A DNA stretch of 64,000 bases from Russula earlei (lineage: Eukaryota; Basidiomycota; Agaricomycetes; Russulales; Russulaceae), in NCBI GenBank assembly GCA_025769875.1, contig JAGFNK010000077.1, positions 87,787-151,786 on the forward strand, written 5' to 3'. Every line of letters starts with the position of its first letter. The first letter of the stretch is position 1. Positions 48,906-61,092 of the stretch are shown here, piece by piece. The position numbers and the translations under genes were made by a program. The notes beneath the pieces were generated by a model, which did not search any database, was not told where the DNA came from, and saw only the letters and a program-made list of their open reading frames with translations.

Positions 48906-49033
48906 GGTTGAAGAAGGATACGTCGCATTGCTTGGCTTGTCGTCGCATTCAATCACGCCATCATTCGCTCGCTCGCTCGCTCGTTCTCACTCCTCATCTG
49001 GCCCCTAGCTCGGTCCGGGAATGCCGTCCTCTC
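48906..49033. promoter_or_regulatory. compact bidirectional promoter with CGCT repeats
   Basis: Only 128 bp separate the permease and G-patch start codons. The middle holds four to five tandem CGCT units (about 48966-48983), followed by pyrimidine-rich sequence. No TATA box is seen. The tandem repeat may sit in a 5' leader rather than act as an operator. Confidence 0.5.
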
Positions 49034-50446
49034 ATGGCCACCGTGGCCCACTACATTCGCTCTGAGTACGTCCCCGACATCGACAGAGATCGTCTCTCGC
49101 GCGAAGCGGCTCATGGTCAAACCCCCGAAGACCCCGTCGATCCCTGGCAGACGGAGCCCTCGTCTGCCGGTTTCTTCGATTCGCGCCGTCTGGCCAACGC
49201 GCCGCCGCCGACGTTCGTCCCGGCCCATCTCCCCTGCGACGAATGGGGAACGCCTGCGCGCGCCCAACCCGCCGCTGCCCGAGCGACGGCGTCCGATCCG
49301 CGACACGGAGACGTGGCCACCTGGTACAGGTCTCTCGGCCGTCAGGGTGCCGCCGCTGACGTGCGGCAACGCCCACTTCCCCCGCCCCCTGCTTCTAGCA
49401 TCACCCGATGCCACCCGAGTCTCGAGGCCGCCCCGGGACCTCCCTCATCCCTCCCACCACCTGTCGCCGCTCCGGCTCCGGCTCCGGCCCCGGCTCCGGC
49501 TTCTTCTCCCAGCCCGGCCAACGCCATCGCCAACGCCAACGACACTGGCGCCGGTGCCGGTGCCCTTTCCTCATCGGCCCGCCGCGTCCCACACGAAGGG
49601 GACCGCGACTGGTTCATCTCGCGCGCGATCTCCCAAGCCCTATCCGCATCCGCCCCACCGACGCCCCGGCCCAGTGCCGGCGGTGGCGGCGGCGGTTCAC
49701 TCGCGGAAATGCTCGCGCGCCACCCACCGTCTGCACGACCGTTCCGACCGCCGGTCTTCCTCCACCTCGGCCCGTCGAACAAAGGATGGGCCATGCTGCA
49801 GAATCAGGGGTGGTCCGAGGGCGAGGGTCTCGGCGCTGCGAGCGCCAGCCGCGTCGGTGGCGGCGGCGGCGACGCGCGCGCCGGGACGTCCCGGTTGACA
49901 AAGGAGGAGAGGAAGGCGAAGGGGACGAGGTCCGATTCTCCATCCCACGAGGGGACCACGGAAGAAGCGGAAATGGAACACGTCCTCCTAGTCGACGACG
50001 ACGACGACGACGACGACGACCCCGTCATCGAGGTTCGGAGAAAAACACCCGCGCCCGTGATCGACCTCACGCAATGCGATATCGAGGAAGAAGAGGGGGA
50101 CGAGGATGACGCCGAGCACGACCGGCCCTCTTCACTATCCCCATCCCCACCCCTATCCCCATCCCCATCCCTCGCACCCATCCCTTTTCCTGCCTCCGCA
50201 GCAGACCCCATCATAGACCGCACCACCTCGGACCCCCGAGCGGCCCAAACCGCCCTCCTGACGCCCCTGCCCGCCATCCTCAAGTCCGATCGGCTCGGCA
50301 TCGGCCTCAAAGCCAGGACGGAGAGCAGCGGCAGCGGTGGCGCTTACCGTACCACCATCAAGCGCGTGACGCACAGCGACGCCGCGCTCGCGGCGCACCT
50401 CAAAGCTGCCGAGCACATGCGCCGCACGCAGCAGGCAGCTCGGTAA
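49034..50446 (+). CDS. G-patch domain protein, low-complexity
   Basis: A single open frame of 470 codons from MATVAHYIRSEYVPDIDRDR. A conserved short N-terminal part (residues 1-100, with DPWQTEPSSAGFFDSRRL) is followed by Pro/Ala repeats (PAPAPAPAPA). The G-patch follows, split into two parts: PSNKGWAMLQNQGWSEGEGLGA (about residue 255) and the late element LKSDRLGIGLKA. Between them lie a run of nine Asp (DDDDDDDDD near 49998-50024) and acidic stretches EEEEGDEDDAEHD, then Ser/Pro repeats. G-patch proteins usually bind RNA or activate DEAH helicases. The nuclear RNA role here is inferred. It ends HMRRTQQAAR at 50446. The frame is long and unbroken. Confidence 0.8.
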   Translation: MATVAHYIRSEYVPDIDRDRLSREAAHGQTPEDPVDPWQTEPSSAGFFDSRRLANAPPPTFVPAHLPCDEWGTPARAQPAAARATASDPRHGDVATWYRSLGRQGAAADVRQRPLPPPPASSITRCHPSLEAAPGPPSSLPPPVAAPAPAPAPAPASSPSPANAIANANDTGAGAGALSSSARRVPHEGDRDWFISRAISQALSASAPPTPRPSAGGGGGGSLAEMLARHPPSARPFRPPVFLHLGPSNKGWAMLQNQGWSEGEGLGAASASRVGGGGGDARAGTSRLTKEERKAKGTRSDSPSHEGTTEEAEMEHVLLVDDDDDDDDDPVIEVRRKTPAPVIDLTQCDIEEEEGDEDDAEHDRPSSLSPSPPLSPSPSLAPIPFPASAADPIIDRTTSDPRAAQTALLTPLPAILKSDRLGIGLKARTESSGSGGAYRTTIKRVTHSDAALAAHLKAAEHMRRTQQAAR

Positions 50447-51064
50447 AGGTCGCAGGGCATTCGCGCGTGCCGAGCGCATCGAGAGGGAAAATCGGCAGAA
50501 CATGATGGCGTATCTTAGCTGACCCCGAGAGTCTTGAGGAGCAGGAATCGAGCCTGCCAGAGAGAGAGAGAGCTTGATCTCCACGGGATTAAACTCGCGG
50601 TAACCCCTCGGATCAAGTAAGTTGTGGCGTCATTCATGTGGGAGCGACAATAGCTGAAACAAAACGAGCGCGTGTACCGTCTGTCACTTTCACTTTAATT
50701 CTTTAGATTCTTGTGAGATGTGAGATATATAGATACAGCAGTTTACATATGTATTGGTCGATCACGAGTTGTAAAAAGGAGAAAGCCATGGCGCGAAAGT
50801 AGAAATGGGAAAGCCTCTATGCGTCGTACATTAAAGTTAATAAAAAGGGTTCACTGTGGACAGCAGCATCACGCGGCGTGTATAAAAAAAGTCAAAATTT
50901 ACGAACCGACCGGCCCTCAGGTGGGTCTTGAAAAGGGACAGGGTAGAATGAGAAACAATGCACCGATTTAGAATGCATTTTAGGGGAATTTCCCGCAGGA
51001 GACGATGGCCTTTCTCTTCAGGGAGGGCCTGTAATTGTAACGGTGGCACGCTGCACGTAATTCT
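50447..51064. other. convergent intergenic, nothing recognised
   Basis: About 620 bp. An AGAGAGAGAG run lies at about 50561-50571 and the rest is AT-rich 3' flanking DNA of two convergent genes. No supported ORF. Confidence 0.45.
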
Positions 51065-53084
51065 TCATGATTCCTGCCACGATGAGCCGGTCCCGCGCAT
51101 GGAATTCTCGCACTTGACCTCATCGACGTACAACCTCAACCACTGCACCATTTCCTTTCCGATCTGATGACACCGCGTCAGGTCTAGGCTTCTCAGTCGC
51201 AACGGCCACGAAAAGCTCGACGCGTTTGGCGGCACCGAGTGCGAGCGCCCGTGCGAGGCCGGGTACGCCAGCGCGTGAATCGGGTGCGGCTGACGCAGCG
51301 TCGCAGTCGCACTTGTAGTCGAGAAAGTGGTGGTGAGCGCAGAGTAGGATGTTGGCGTGGGTAGGGTGAGCATCGGCGGAATAGCTTGCCGCGGGTACGC
51401 TCGGACGTGCGCGGGTAGACGGGACTCGACGAACGTCCGCAGCGAATCCCAGTCGAGCGTCGTGCATCCATCGAGATTCAAGGTCTCCAGTTTGGGGCAA
51501 ATCCAGGTCGTAGTTGTTTTCGGAGCAGAAAGGCTCTGTCAACGCGGGGTTGAACTAGTTGACTTCTGAAGCAGCGGAGGTCACACGCACCTTGATCAGA
51601 CCCGACGAGGCGTCCTCCACGTCCACAAGTTCCAACGTCGTCAGCGAGGACGTCCGAGTGAGGAGCTTGACCAACTCGAGCTCGCCGAAAAAGGATGCCT
51701 CGATTCTCAGATGTTGGAGTGGCAGCGAGGTCAGCGACTGCCGCTTCAGGTGATCGAGCAAACTCGTGACATTGTCCATGTAGCACAGCGCGACCTTCTC
51801 GAGAGCGGGGAACGCGAGTTGGCTAAGAATCGTCCGCGTGCGCTGGATACCCGCGTAGTGAAGCGTCATTTTGGTAAGCCGTGGTAACTGGATCATGTGT
51901 GACGGGAAACGTTTGTCGAGATGCGGTTCATGCTCATACATGGCACACGTCTCGGGATCGACGTCGGACATGTTCCGCAAGGAGAGCTCTTCCAACTGCG
52001 GGGATGCACGCAAAATGTCGAGGATGACGTTCACTGGTGGCGCAAGGCGGTTCCAATAGCCACCTAGCTCCAAAACTCGCAGGCCACGAATCATGCTGAG
52101 GTCCCACCCAAAGTTGAACGAGTTGAACGAACAGACTTGCAACCGAGGGAAGTGACCGTCGAATAACGGGAGCGGAGCAGGAGAGTAGTGATCATCCTGC
52201 ATGGAATTGAACACGCGGATCTCCAAGACTTGGAGCATGGGGGCCTTCTCCCTGCAACGCGATAACGCAGCGTGCGCCTGAGGTCGGGTGGGCACGGACA
52301 GATGGAAGGATTTCCACCTCCAGATGGATGGGTATAAGATGTCCATGGCATGGATAATCGTCTCGGTCGTCCCACCCCTGCCGTCCATTTGCGGGCTGAA
52401 GTTGATGTCGACGTGAAGGGGTACTGATTTTGAGCGTGACAACCGGCGGCGGGCCTTGTCCAGGGAGACGTGATTGCTCACCACGACGCGGGACCAGAGG
52501 GTGGGGGTATTGATCGCAACGTCTGCCCAGTATCGACAGACGAGGACGATGCTGGAGAGCATGAGGGTGTCCTCTTCCTCTGCACCCAAGACGCCAATGG
52601 TGAATATCGAGGCCAAGAGTTCGCTCGGGAGGCGTTGGATAGGAGCCTGGAGGCGCACGGCCTGTTCGAGGCTTCTTTCGAGTCGCTCGCGCTCACTCAT
52701 GAGGGATGCCATCTTTGATTCGAGGGTGGAGAGCGCCTCACGGAGATCCGGAATGGAAGTGTCCGGTGAAGTGCCACGGCGCGTGTGGCTCGATTGTGGA
52801 GGGTGGATATCATAGGATGCATAGTCGCGCGCAACAGATGCGCCAGACCCTCTGCCCAGCGACACGCTGGTGGTACCGGCTGGTCGGATGAAAAAGTCTG
52901 CCGGAACTCTCATTTTGCGGGGAGGACGGATAGAGTGCGAGATTGGGTCGATCTGAGTTGAGTGAGACGCCGAAACCTTAGACGTCACTCTCGGTGGCGC
53001 TAGGTCTTCCCTGGGCGGAGGGGCGAATGCTGCGCCGAGAGGCGAAGAAGAAAAGGGGGGATAAATGACTGGTGAGCGAGACAT
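51065..53084 (-). CDS. F-box/LRR-like protein
   Basis: A substrate adaptor of SCF ubiquitin ligases by family likeness. From MSRSPVIYPPFSSSP a disordered head (residues 1-125) leads to a coiled coil (LREALSTLESKMASLMSERERLERSLEQAV). The F-box follows: QRLPSELLASIFTIGV...LSSIVLVCRYWADVAINTPTLWSRVVVS. Leucine-rich segments come next (LRVLELGGYW, SPQLEELSLRNMSDVD, RLTKMTLHYAG, LTTLELVDVED). An intron at 51536-51590 (GTGCGT...GACAG, phase 0) joins SLSAPKTTTWICPKLETLNLDGC and a last part ending RGTGSSWQES at 51065. F-box proteins of this layout are very numerous in Agaricomycetes. Target unknown. Confidence 0.85.
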
Positions 53085-53507
53085 GGGGTCGAATGGATGG
53101 GGTCGAAATGATGTGGAGGTGGACGGTGGGAGACCTCGAGGGAGGGATTTATAAACGGGGACGGAGGGGGGAGGGGAAAGATCAGAGTGTGGGAGGGACA
53201 GACATTATTGTGGAGAAAAGTGAGAGGGGATAGCGGGAGGGAGGGTTTTAAGAGATCGGTTACTCGACCCCAAGGACATCTCTCACGATGATGGATGGCA
53301 TTGCATGTGTAGTGATTTATGGCACGCACGAGGCGGACAGCGTGCCCAGGATCGGGGGGCGGCGCGCTAGGGGAGAGCTGCAACGTGCACCGCGGCGGCA
53401 AAATGGACGGGACAGGAGGAACACGAGTCTGGGAACGAGGCAGATTAGAACAAAGTTCGATGTCGTCCCCTCGCTTCGATTTCCCCAAGCACCGGCTGGC
53501 CCCGTCG
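53085..53507. other. intergenic, nothing recognised
   Basis: About 420 bp upstream of the F-box gene and downstream of the PQ-loop gene, both minus strand. It is strongly purine-biased on the plus strand (GGAGGG repeats near 53160-53250), i.e. a pyrimidine-rich promoter/leader for the F-box gene. No supported ORF. Confidence 0.45.
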
Positions 53508-54715
53508 CTACCCTCCCTTCCGTCTATAGTATAAAAATTGTCCGAGCACCTGGCACCCTCGTCAGCTTGGCCCTACCAATCGCCTGACCCACACTCACGA
53601 ATATATCAAGTATCATTGTCACCGTACTCCCTGAATTTCCACTTCAACGCCCTTGCCGGCATACCGGCGACAAGTGACCCTCCACTCACCTGCTAACCAA
53701 CTCGCGTTGGCGATCAGATGTCCCATCTCCCCAGACGACACCCATATCGACAGCGCGTACGTCAAGTTACCCATAATCCCAAAGATGAACAACCCAGGCG
53801 AAAGGCCGTCACATTTCGTCTCAAAGTTTTTCGCTGATCATCCATCCCTCGCTCAGTCTTATCTCTTCTCTGACGCTCTATCATCCACTCACATATCTGG
53901 GGTACACGTGAACCCACTTCCGATCTCCCATCAGGCCAACGATATCCAGCTCCAGGTGCGAAAAATCCGGCTTACCGTACAATAGCGCGCTGGCGTAACC
54001 CATCATTTGACTCCTCCACTCCACGATCGCTCCGGGCCGCGGTTCATCAATCCCCTGGACCTTTTCGCTGATGGCCCAGGCAACTATGCCAGCTACAACG
54101 AGGCAATTGATCATGCCGACGTATTCCAATACGTGGCGTTTCAGGGAACGTCCCTTTTCGGTCACTTGTCCATCATTATTATTTGAGGTAAGCAGCGGCG
54201 TCGCTTCTTCAGCATCTCCAACGCCCTGCACCTCTGGGCGCGCCAGCGTGCCCGTATTCATCCAGCGATAGTAGTATATCTGAATGAGAAGGACCGTATC
54301 GCAGAAGGTATACTGTCAAGTGAGACATCAAAGGCTATCGTTATCGTTGAACTGTGATCGGGGAGGAGACGCACATATGCGGCTAGAATGATGACCGTCG
54401 GCAAAAGACCTGCCATGCTCGCCCCTAGGAGGTTGCACAGGTCACCGGCGAGCCAAATGACAACAAAGGCGATGCTGAGACCCTCCCCCGATTTGAGGAC
54501 GAAGTTCTCGTAAATTTGCGGTGAGTACACAACAACCCTGCGTGAGATGTGCGGTGTGAAACTTCATGCCCAACCCAGGCCTACCATGGATGCATTGCTC
54601 CTTACCATGTTGCGATGGAAATCCACCCAAGCTGTGAGACATTGTCAAGAAAACGTGCGAGATCGATCTAAAAATGACGTACAATGCCGCTCAAAGCATC
54701 GGTAAAGCGAGTCAT
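53508..54715 (-). CDS. PQ-loop vacuolar basic amino-acid exporter (Ypq/Rtc2 family)
   Basis: A seven-TM transporter of the lysosome/vacuole PQ-loop family that moves cationic amino acids. Exons in phase give MTRFTDALSGI, then LGWISIATWVVVYSPQIYENF (first PQ loop), then LKSGEGLSIAFVVIWLAGDLCNLLGA, GLLPTVIILAAY and LLIQIYYYRW. A variable linker and HVLEYVGMINCLVVAGIVAW follow, then SRVPQIS/KNFETKCDGLSPGLFIFGIMGNLTYALSIW (second PQ loop, joined over an intron). The last pieces are ANASWLAG, STVTMILDIF and VLGQFLYYRRKGG, with stop at 53508-53510. Several C-terminal exons are under 50 nt. It shares a 188-bp divergent promoter with prohibitin-2. Confidence 0.88.
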
Positions 54716-54903
54716 CGTTGAATGCAATGCGAGAGTGTGTAGTGTAGGGTAGATGTTGTCCTCCATGGCATCGATAAACTTCAAGTAGCGATGAAACTCG
54801 CCAACACATAACTTATGTGCGATTTTCATCGCGGCCGACTCGCACGGCAATCGCCGCCCCGGACATCTGTTCAGCCGGCCGCGCGCGTACCGTGACCACA
54901 ACC
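54716..54903. promoter_or_regulatory. compact bidirectional promoter of PQ-loop gene and PHB2
   Basis: 188 bp separate the two start codons. It is GC-rich towards PHB2 and includes GGCCGCGCGCG near 54878. No ORF. It must drive both a vacuolar transporter and a mitochondrial chaperone gene. Confidence 0.5.
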
Positions 54904-56270
54904 ATGAGTAACCAACAAGAGGCGTTTCGCAGGGTTGTCCAGCAGTTGCAGCGTGCCAGTCAAGGCGGTGGGGGCTTTTTGGGAGGCTCCCCACGAGGCC
55001 TCTTCGCAGGTGGTGGATTGGTCATTACGCTCATCGCCGGGGGTCTGGCGCTCAATGCAAGCCTGTTCAACGGTATGAACGTCTCCAACTGTCCTCGATA
55101 CCGAACTGAATGACATGAATGAAGTTGATGGTGGTCACCGCGCCATCAAATATACCAGGTGTGCGAGTTGGAGGGCCCACTCAACTCCACAGGCTCTGAT
55201 GGACGTTTACAGGCTCCATGGAGTGACCGAGAATGTGTACGGAGAAGGCACTCATCTTAGGGTTCGTGTTCTTGGAGCTCTTTGAGTCCACATTAACGCG
55301 CATTCCCTCCCGCTCTAGATTCCATGGTTCGAAACACCCATCGTATTCGACATTCGAGCGAAACCGAGAAGCATCGCCAGCTTGACAGGCACAAAAGGTT
55401 CGGCACAGACCCTCATCAACAACTCCTCCAGAACCTCAGAGAATCTCTAGACCTACAAATGGTTAACATCACATGCCGTGTGTTGTCTCGGCCATCCCTC
55501 AGGCTCTTCCTACTATCTACCGCGAGCTCGGCCAGGATTTCGACGAGCGCGTGCTGCCTTCAATAGTGAACGAGGTGTTGAAAAGCGTGGTGGCGCAGTT
55601 TAATGCCAGTCAGCTCATTACGCAACGTGAAATGGTCAATCTTTCCTCCGTTATGTTATATCGTAATGCAATTGCTGAATACCGTGATCCAGGTCTCGCG
55701 GCTTGTGCGGGAGAACCTCACTACCCGTGCTCTCCGATTTAACCTTGTCTTGGACGACGTCTCGATCACCCACGTAGCCTTCTCCCCTGAGTTCACACAT
55801 GCTGTCGAAGCAAAGCAGGTACGGGCACGCGTCACCCCGTCTATGAAAACTCTCCTTAATATGTTCCCAAGATTGCGCAACAAACCGCTCTTCGAGCTGC
55901 ATTTCTTGTAGATCAGGCTATTCAAGAGAAGCAGGTATTTCATTTATCATCTCATTTTGACACGCTGTCACACTCATCGCCCCTCCCCTCCAGTCTATTA
56001 TTGTGCGGGCGCAGGGTGAGGCGCGGAGCGCTGAGCTGATTGGGGAGGCCATGCGGAATAACAAGGGATTTTTGCAACTGCGAAGACTGGAAGCTGCCCG
56101 AGATATCGCCACCTTGCTCTCTGAGTCCGGGAACAAGGTGATGCTCGACGCACAATCCCTCCTCTTGAACGGTAGGCTGCAGCAGCGCTGAGCCAGTTTA
56201 GGATTATGATTGATAGACTTTCTCTTTCACAGTGATGGGTGACGACGCGAAGGACAAGCCTAAAAAGTAG
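54904..56270 (+). CDS. PHB2: prohibitin-2
   Basis: Subunit of the ring-shaped prohibitin complex of the inner mitochondrial membrane. From [17 protein letters not shown], a Gly-rich segment and the membrane anchor ([18 protein letters not shown]) lead to [12 protein letters not shown] and VYGEGTHLR. Then come [41 protein letters not shown] and [124 protein letters not shown] and [21 protein letters not shown] follow. It ends [13 protein letters not shown], stop 56268. One base seems missing near 55494-55497 (SRPS to PQALP changes frame), most likely a sequence error. About 310 residues, the usual length. Confidence 0.94.
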
Positions 56271-56567
56271 AACGAGGGATAGAGCGTTGGGGTGCTAGCT
56301 GCCTGTCGTACGCGTATTCTCATTCGTATAATGTCATTGATTTCCTAGTCGAAGCAATGGCTATGTACCTGTTCTACGGACTGCCAGCGCTGACGGCGCT
56401 AAGTGTTGACTCAAGTGGGAACATCATGCGGGTGCATTCCGTGCGCTCACCGAGTTACCGCGCCGTGAAGTGGGGTCAATAGGGCGCTCACGTGGCATGA
56501 AAAATCCTGTCGCGTGTCGCTACATCGCGTCATCATCCAGGCCCCCCATATTGTCCTTCCTTCGACC

Positions 56568-59500
56568 ATGTCTCGAACCTCACGAGGAACCGCCCAGGAG
56601 CCACTTGTACCCACAGATAGCCCCACTCCAGACCCTGACGACAGACAGAGGAAGCGAGTGCGGTGGAATTCAGACAGCCTCGTGCACGGTGACGAGCCAG
56701 GTGACTCGGATGAGAGCAGCTACGGCGACAAAGTGGGTTCATTCTCGCATCCACACGTTTCACTGTCATCTGACTCACTCATGCGCACCCGCACCAACTG
56801 ACTCCCAGATTTGTCTGGCCGCCACGTACTCGGCGTAAGGCGCACCATCCGCATATATGCGCCTCAAAGCGCAAATCTAACCCGCTATGATTATTAAAGG
56901 GAAAAAAATCGCCTGCGCATATTACGACCCGGTGAATTTTCTCATTTACGTGCTCGAAGATACGCAAGAGACAGCTGGATTCGATGTGACCAGGATGCGT
57001 CAGTCCCATGAATAGATTATTAGGGTTCCAGATATTCACATATGTTGGCTGGCGCCGCGGCAAGTTTTGGATCAGGTGTCCCCTGACATTTTCCTTGTTA
57101 GCTCTAAGGCCGATGATAGGTTTATCGATCTGTGCAGTACTCGCGGTATGAACCCCCCCCTGTGGCACATTTACAGTTATATGTGCGCGCCGTTGTACTC
57201 ATCTCCCTTGACAGTGGCTGCTTCTGGAGGCTTCTTTCAGATACGCCCGCAGAAGGACTTCAGACCAGAGAGAGGGCGCAACAACGTCTTGTCCCTTGGG
57301 CTCCTCTCCGACCTCTCCGAAGAAATTCCTGATTTTCCTGACCTGGATGGACTCACCGAGCCGAGGAACGCTTACGAGTTTATGCAACGCAGACCGAACT
57401 CGGAATGTGACCCCACCTCAAGACGCTGGAACGCCTCAGTCCGTATTTCCAATTTCGCTACGCTCGATGTGTCCCCGTTGGCGGTGCGTCCAACGCAGCT
57501 TTTTCCTCCGACGTTCGTCTTTACGACCCACGACTCCTTAGCTGGGTTCGATGGGTGCTTTGCTAGACTATCTCGTGAGAGAGAAAGCAATTGGTGATTT
57601 AGAACCCGAGGGCATCAGAGGTCTCGACGTCCGCGGGATCTTGAGCTTGTCCTTGTAAGCCAATTGTCTTTCCTGTTCTAGGTGGCAACTCTCACTTGAC
57701 CTGTCACAAAGGGACAAGGTCATGCAAATTAATGCCGATGCCCTGTTGTGAGACTTCATTTTTTTTGCATGACAAGCCGTTCATTGATGTCCGGCACGTA
57801 TCGTAAGCTCACTCCAAGTATTCGAAACCGAAAGCCACGCGTCGATCCATTCGACGAAAACAAAGGAGGGATTGTCACTCTTCGGTGCGCTTTTTACCCT
57901 TATGCCTTCCTGTCGATCCTTTGACAAGGGTACCTTTAGGTACTCTGGACAGTACCAAGACTACATTGGGTCGCTCCTTGCTTCGGACATGGCTCCTGCG
58001 ACCCTCGCTCTCCTTAAGGTCATTGATGCCCGCCACGATGCCGTAGAGTGTTTCACACGTCCCGAAAATCTTGACATTGCGAGTGTGATGCATAGCCAAC
58101 TGGGGGGGATTAAGAATATTCCACGAATTCTCTCCGCGCTGAAAGCGGGAAAAGCTAACCTCGCAAATTGGCAAGGGCTCGTCAAGGTAAGATTGGAACT
58201 ACGGATGGGTGCATCGCGTCATCACATTCCAACCGAATTTGACAGTTCACGTTCCACACTGCGATGCTTCGAGACAAGCTCGGGGAACTCAGCGTGGCCG
58301 GAGAGGTTGATATTGTCAAGAAGGTGTGCATGAGGCTGCACTCATCGCTCTTCACATAATTTATCAACTACTTTCACACACCTAGTTGATGACCTCTTTG
58401 GATATCGCGGCTTTCAGAGAAGTCGGCAAGGCGGTAAATGAAACCGTGCGGGCACATCGTATGATTCGGCGCTCCGATTTACAAATTTCTGCAGATTGAC
58501 TGGGAAGAATCCACGTTACTGCAACGTGTATGCGTCCGCCCACATATCGATGAAGAGCTGGACAATCGCAAACATATATACAACGGTATAGATGTGGTCC
58601 TAGTGAGTGAATCGACACAAACAGATTAGGGTTCTGATCAGAGGTTTGGGTCAATGCGGCATAGTCGAAAGTTGCGGAAGGAATCAGCCCAACTGTCCCG
58701 CAGGATTATGCCACATCTCTGAACGTCGTATATTTTCCTCAGTTGGGTAAACCACAGACCCTTCGTCCTCACGCTCTCGGCCCCTCTCATGTAGGGCAGG
58801 TTTCCTGGTCTGCGTGCCTATGCTCGAAGAATGGCGAAGCGGAGATGGGATAGAAGTTCTAGACGGCTGGACATTCCAGGTGTGTCATTTATGTACCGAG
58901 CTAATTACGGACTACATGTTGTTCATTTAGTTCTCATCTGAGTCAGTTCCCCTCATTCCCTGAAGCACACATCCACCAACGATCTCATCAGATCACACGT
59001 TTATTTAAAAAATGACAAGATGCACGGTAAGTTTCCAAATGAACCGGATGCGCTGGATGTTATGTTTGACCCTGCGCCAAGATCTCGACAAGCATTTGGG
59101 GGATCTCTATCCCTCAATTATCGGTATGTTCCAGATCGCAAGGGCGAATAGGTGGCCGCGAATCTCATGAATGAGGAAGACAGAGAACTGGAAATCATAC
59201 ATGAACTGGCGGAGAGCGTCCTTCCATTTGCAGAGGCTATAAACGAAGCTTGCGATATTTGCGCAGAGCTCGACTGTCTCCTTTGCTTTGCAGAGGCGAC
59301 GAACCAGTACAACTATAAAAGGCCTCAGATGAGCGAGGAAAACGTGATTAATATTAAGCAAGGCCGGTAAGAAGTACTGTCCCGCAGTATAATTTGGTCC
59401 AGACGCCTACTGATTTTCTACAGTCATCCACTTCAGGAACAAGTTGTTGACACGTTCGTGCCAAATGACATCCTCATTGTCGGTGGAGCGGGAATTGGTT

Positions 59501-61092
59501 CATATCCGGTTGTTCGCGGTGAAAGCAATGACCTCGTGTCTGGAGGAAGCGTACGCGGAAATAGCGTAGTCATATGCACAGGTGCCAATGCATGTGGAAA
59601 GGTGAAAAGGCCCCGAGTTTCTCTTTCACGAACGGCGATCTGACCAACGTCTGCGGTGCAGAGTGTTTATCTCAAACAGGTGCGTTTCGTTCGAATCATC
59701 TCGGGAAAAAAACTTCTGGAGCCCCGATTGCGGTCCTGGGCTAATCGAAAAAGGCTGCCCTGATACAATTGATGGCACAAGTTGGCTTCCAACTTCCTAA
59801 CTTTATCCTGCCCGTTGATTCGGAGGTAAAACTCTTAGATTGGCTGGTGCGTGTACACCTGACGTTTCCTGTTTGGCATGGGCGCACAGGCCCATATGAT
59901 CATGACATGACATGGCCCAGTTTTGTCCCCGCCGAATCCGCGACGCTCGGCATCGTCGATAAGAGTGCGTCTGGTGTGCGGCAACTGCGGTCCCTGTTTT
60001 CTTCTTTCTGATTCTGATTGCACCCAGTCTTCACCCGTGTCCAAACCCGCGAGTCGGTCTCCAAAGTAATTGATCCCAAACATCGATTCCAAAGATAGGA
60101 TAGACTGCTAACTGAACATTCGGTTGCGCCATACCGTTGGGCCCTGCGGTTCAACCGCCGCTCACCCGCTTTCGGTGCAATCGGCTTTCATGATCGACCT
60201 CAACCAGGTGTCTCTGGCACTGCGAAACTCCACCGCCCGCTCTCTTATCCTACTAGACGAGTTGGGAAGGGAACCGCGGCTGCAGGCTCGTGCATCCCCC
60301 TGATCATAGACCGCGCGCGCTTCCCTTTAGTAATTAACGTACCCTTTGCCTTGGTCGCCGTTGCTCTGGGTCTTCTTCCTCCTGCCGTGGTGATGGTCCG
60401 GCGTCTGACCGATAACAGACGGTGCGGCCCTCTTTGCTGGAGTCTTGAAGCATCTGCTTGCGCGCGGTTCCGACTGTCCAAAGGTTCTGGCCACGACACA
60501 CTTTCACGAGCTGTTCTCCACTGGCGCGCTTGAACCGCAAAAGTTGCCCATAACTTTTATCCACATGGAGATCATGTTTACCACGCGCAGGCGGAGAAAT
60601 CATCGACGACAGCTCCACAATAGTAACTAAGGGGGAAAGTATCACATATCTTTATAGGTGGGTTGGTTTCCTGTTACTCTCGTGATGCTTGAAGGACACC
60701 CGCGGACGGCATGCGAGACAGGGCGGTGAATGGGCTCTCGCTCGAGTCGCACGCGGCACGCTGCGCGCAGCTATTCGGTGTTCCAGCTCACGGTCGTCCG
60801 ACGTGCACAATACGTCACGTACGTCTCCTCGAGAGGTTCAAGAGATCTGACGGTGACCCACTCAAACTTTTCTCTTGTTGCTGGCAGAGAGCTGCTTTCC
60901 GCGCACGAGCTGCCGAAGCTTTTGGATGAAGCGATCTCCGAGGAAGAACAACTGGACATGGATCATGCGTCGGCTATATGCGAACGGTTTCTCGAATGGG
61001 ACTTGGAAGCTCAGGATGCCTCGATGGAGGAAGTCAGGGAGAGACTGGCACAGGTGTTGGGCCTAGATATGGACCAAGAAATGAATGCATAG
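56568..61092 (+). CDS. MSH5: meiotic MutS homologue MSH5
   Basis: Forms the MSH4-MSH5 clamp that stabilises crossover intermediates in meiosis. From MSRTSRGTAQEPLVPTD, the head carries ICLAATYSA and ACAYYDPVNFLIYVLEDTQE (56.9 kb). Then DLEPEGIRGLDVRGILSLSL, RHDAVECFTRPENLDIASVM, GGIKNIPRILSALKAGKANLANWQGLVK and VCVRPHIDEELDNRKHIYNG. The lever/clamp part is EIIHELAESVLPFAEAINEACDICAELDCLLCFAE. The ATPase has CTGANACGKSVYLKQ (Walker A, joined over an intron at 59600-59661), SFVPAESATLGIVDKIFTR, SLILLDELG (Walker B) and KVLATTHFHELFS. It ends with AARCAQLFGVP, the C-terminal helices and AQVLGLDMDQEMNA at 61092. More than 15 introns. An extra base near 60264-60270 breaks DELGKGT; a head-region splice (about 56850-56895) is also out of phase. 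Confidence 0.92.

Noticed and set aside
53653..53985. 110-codon plus-strand frame
   Set aside because: Antisense to the C-terminal exons of the PQ-loop transporter, whose splicing is well supported.
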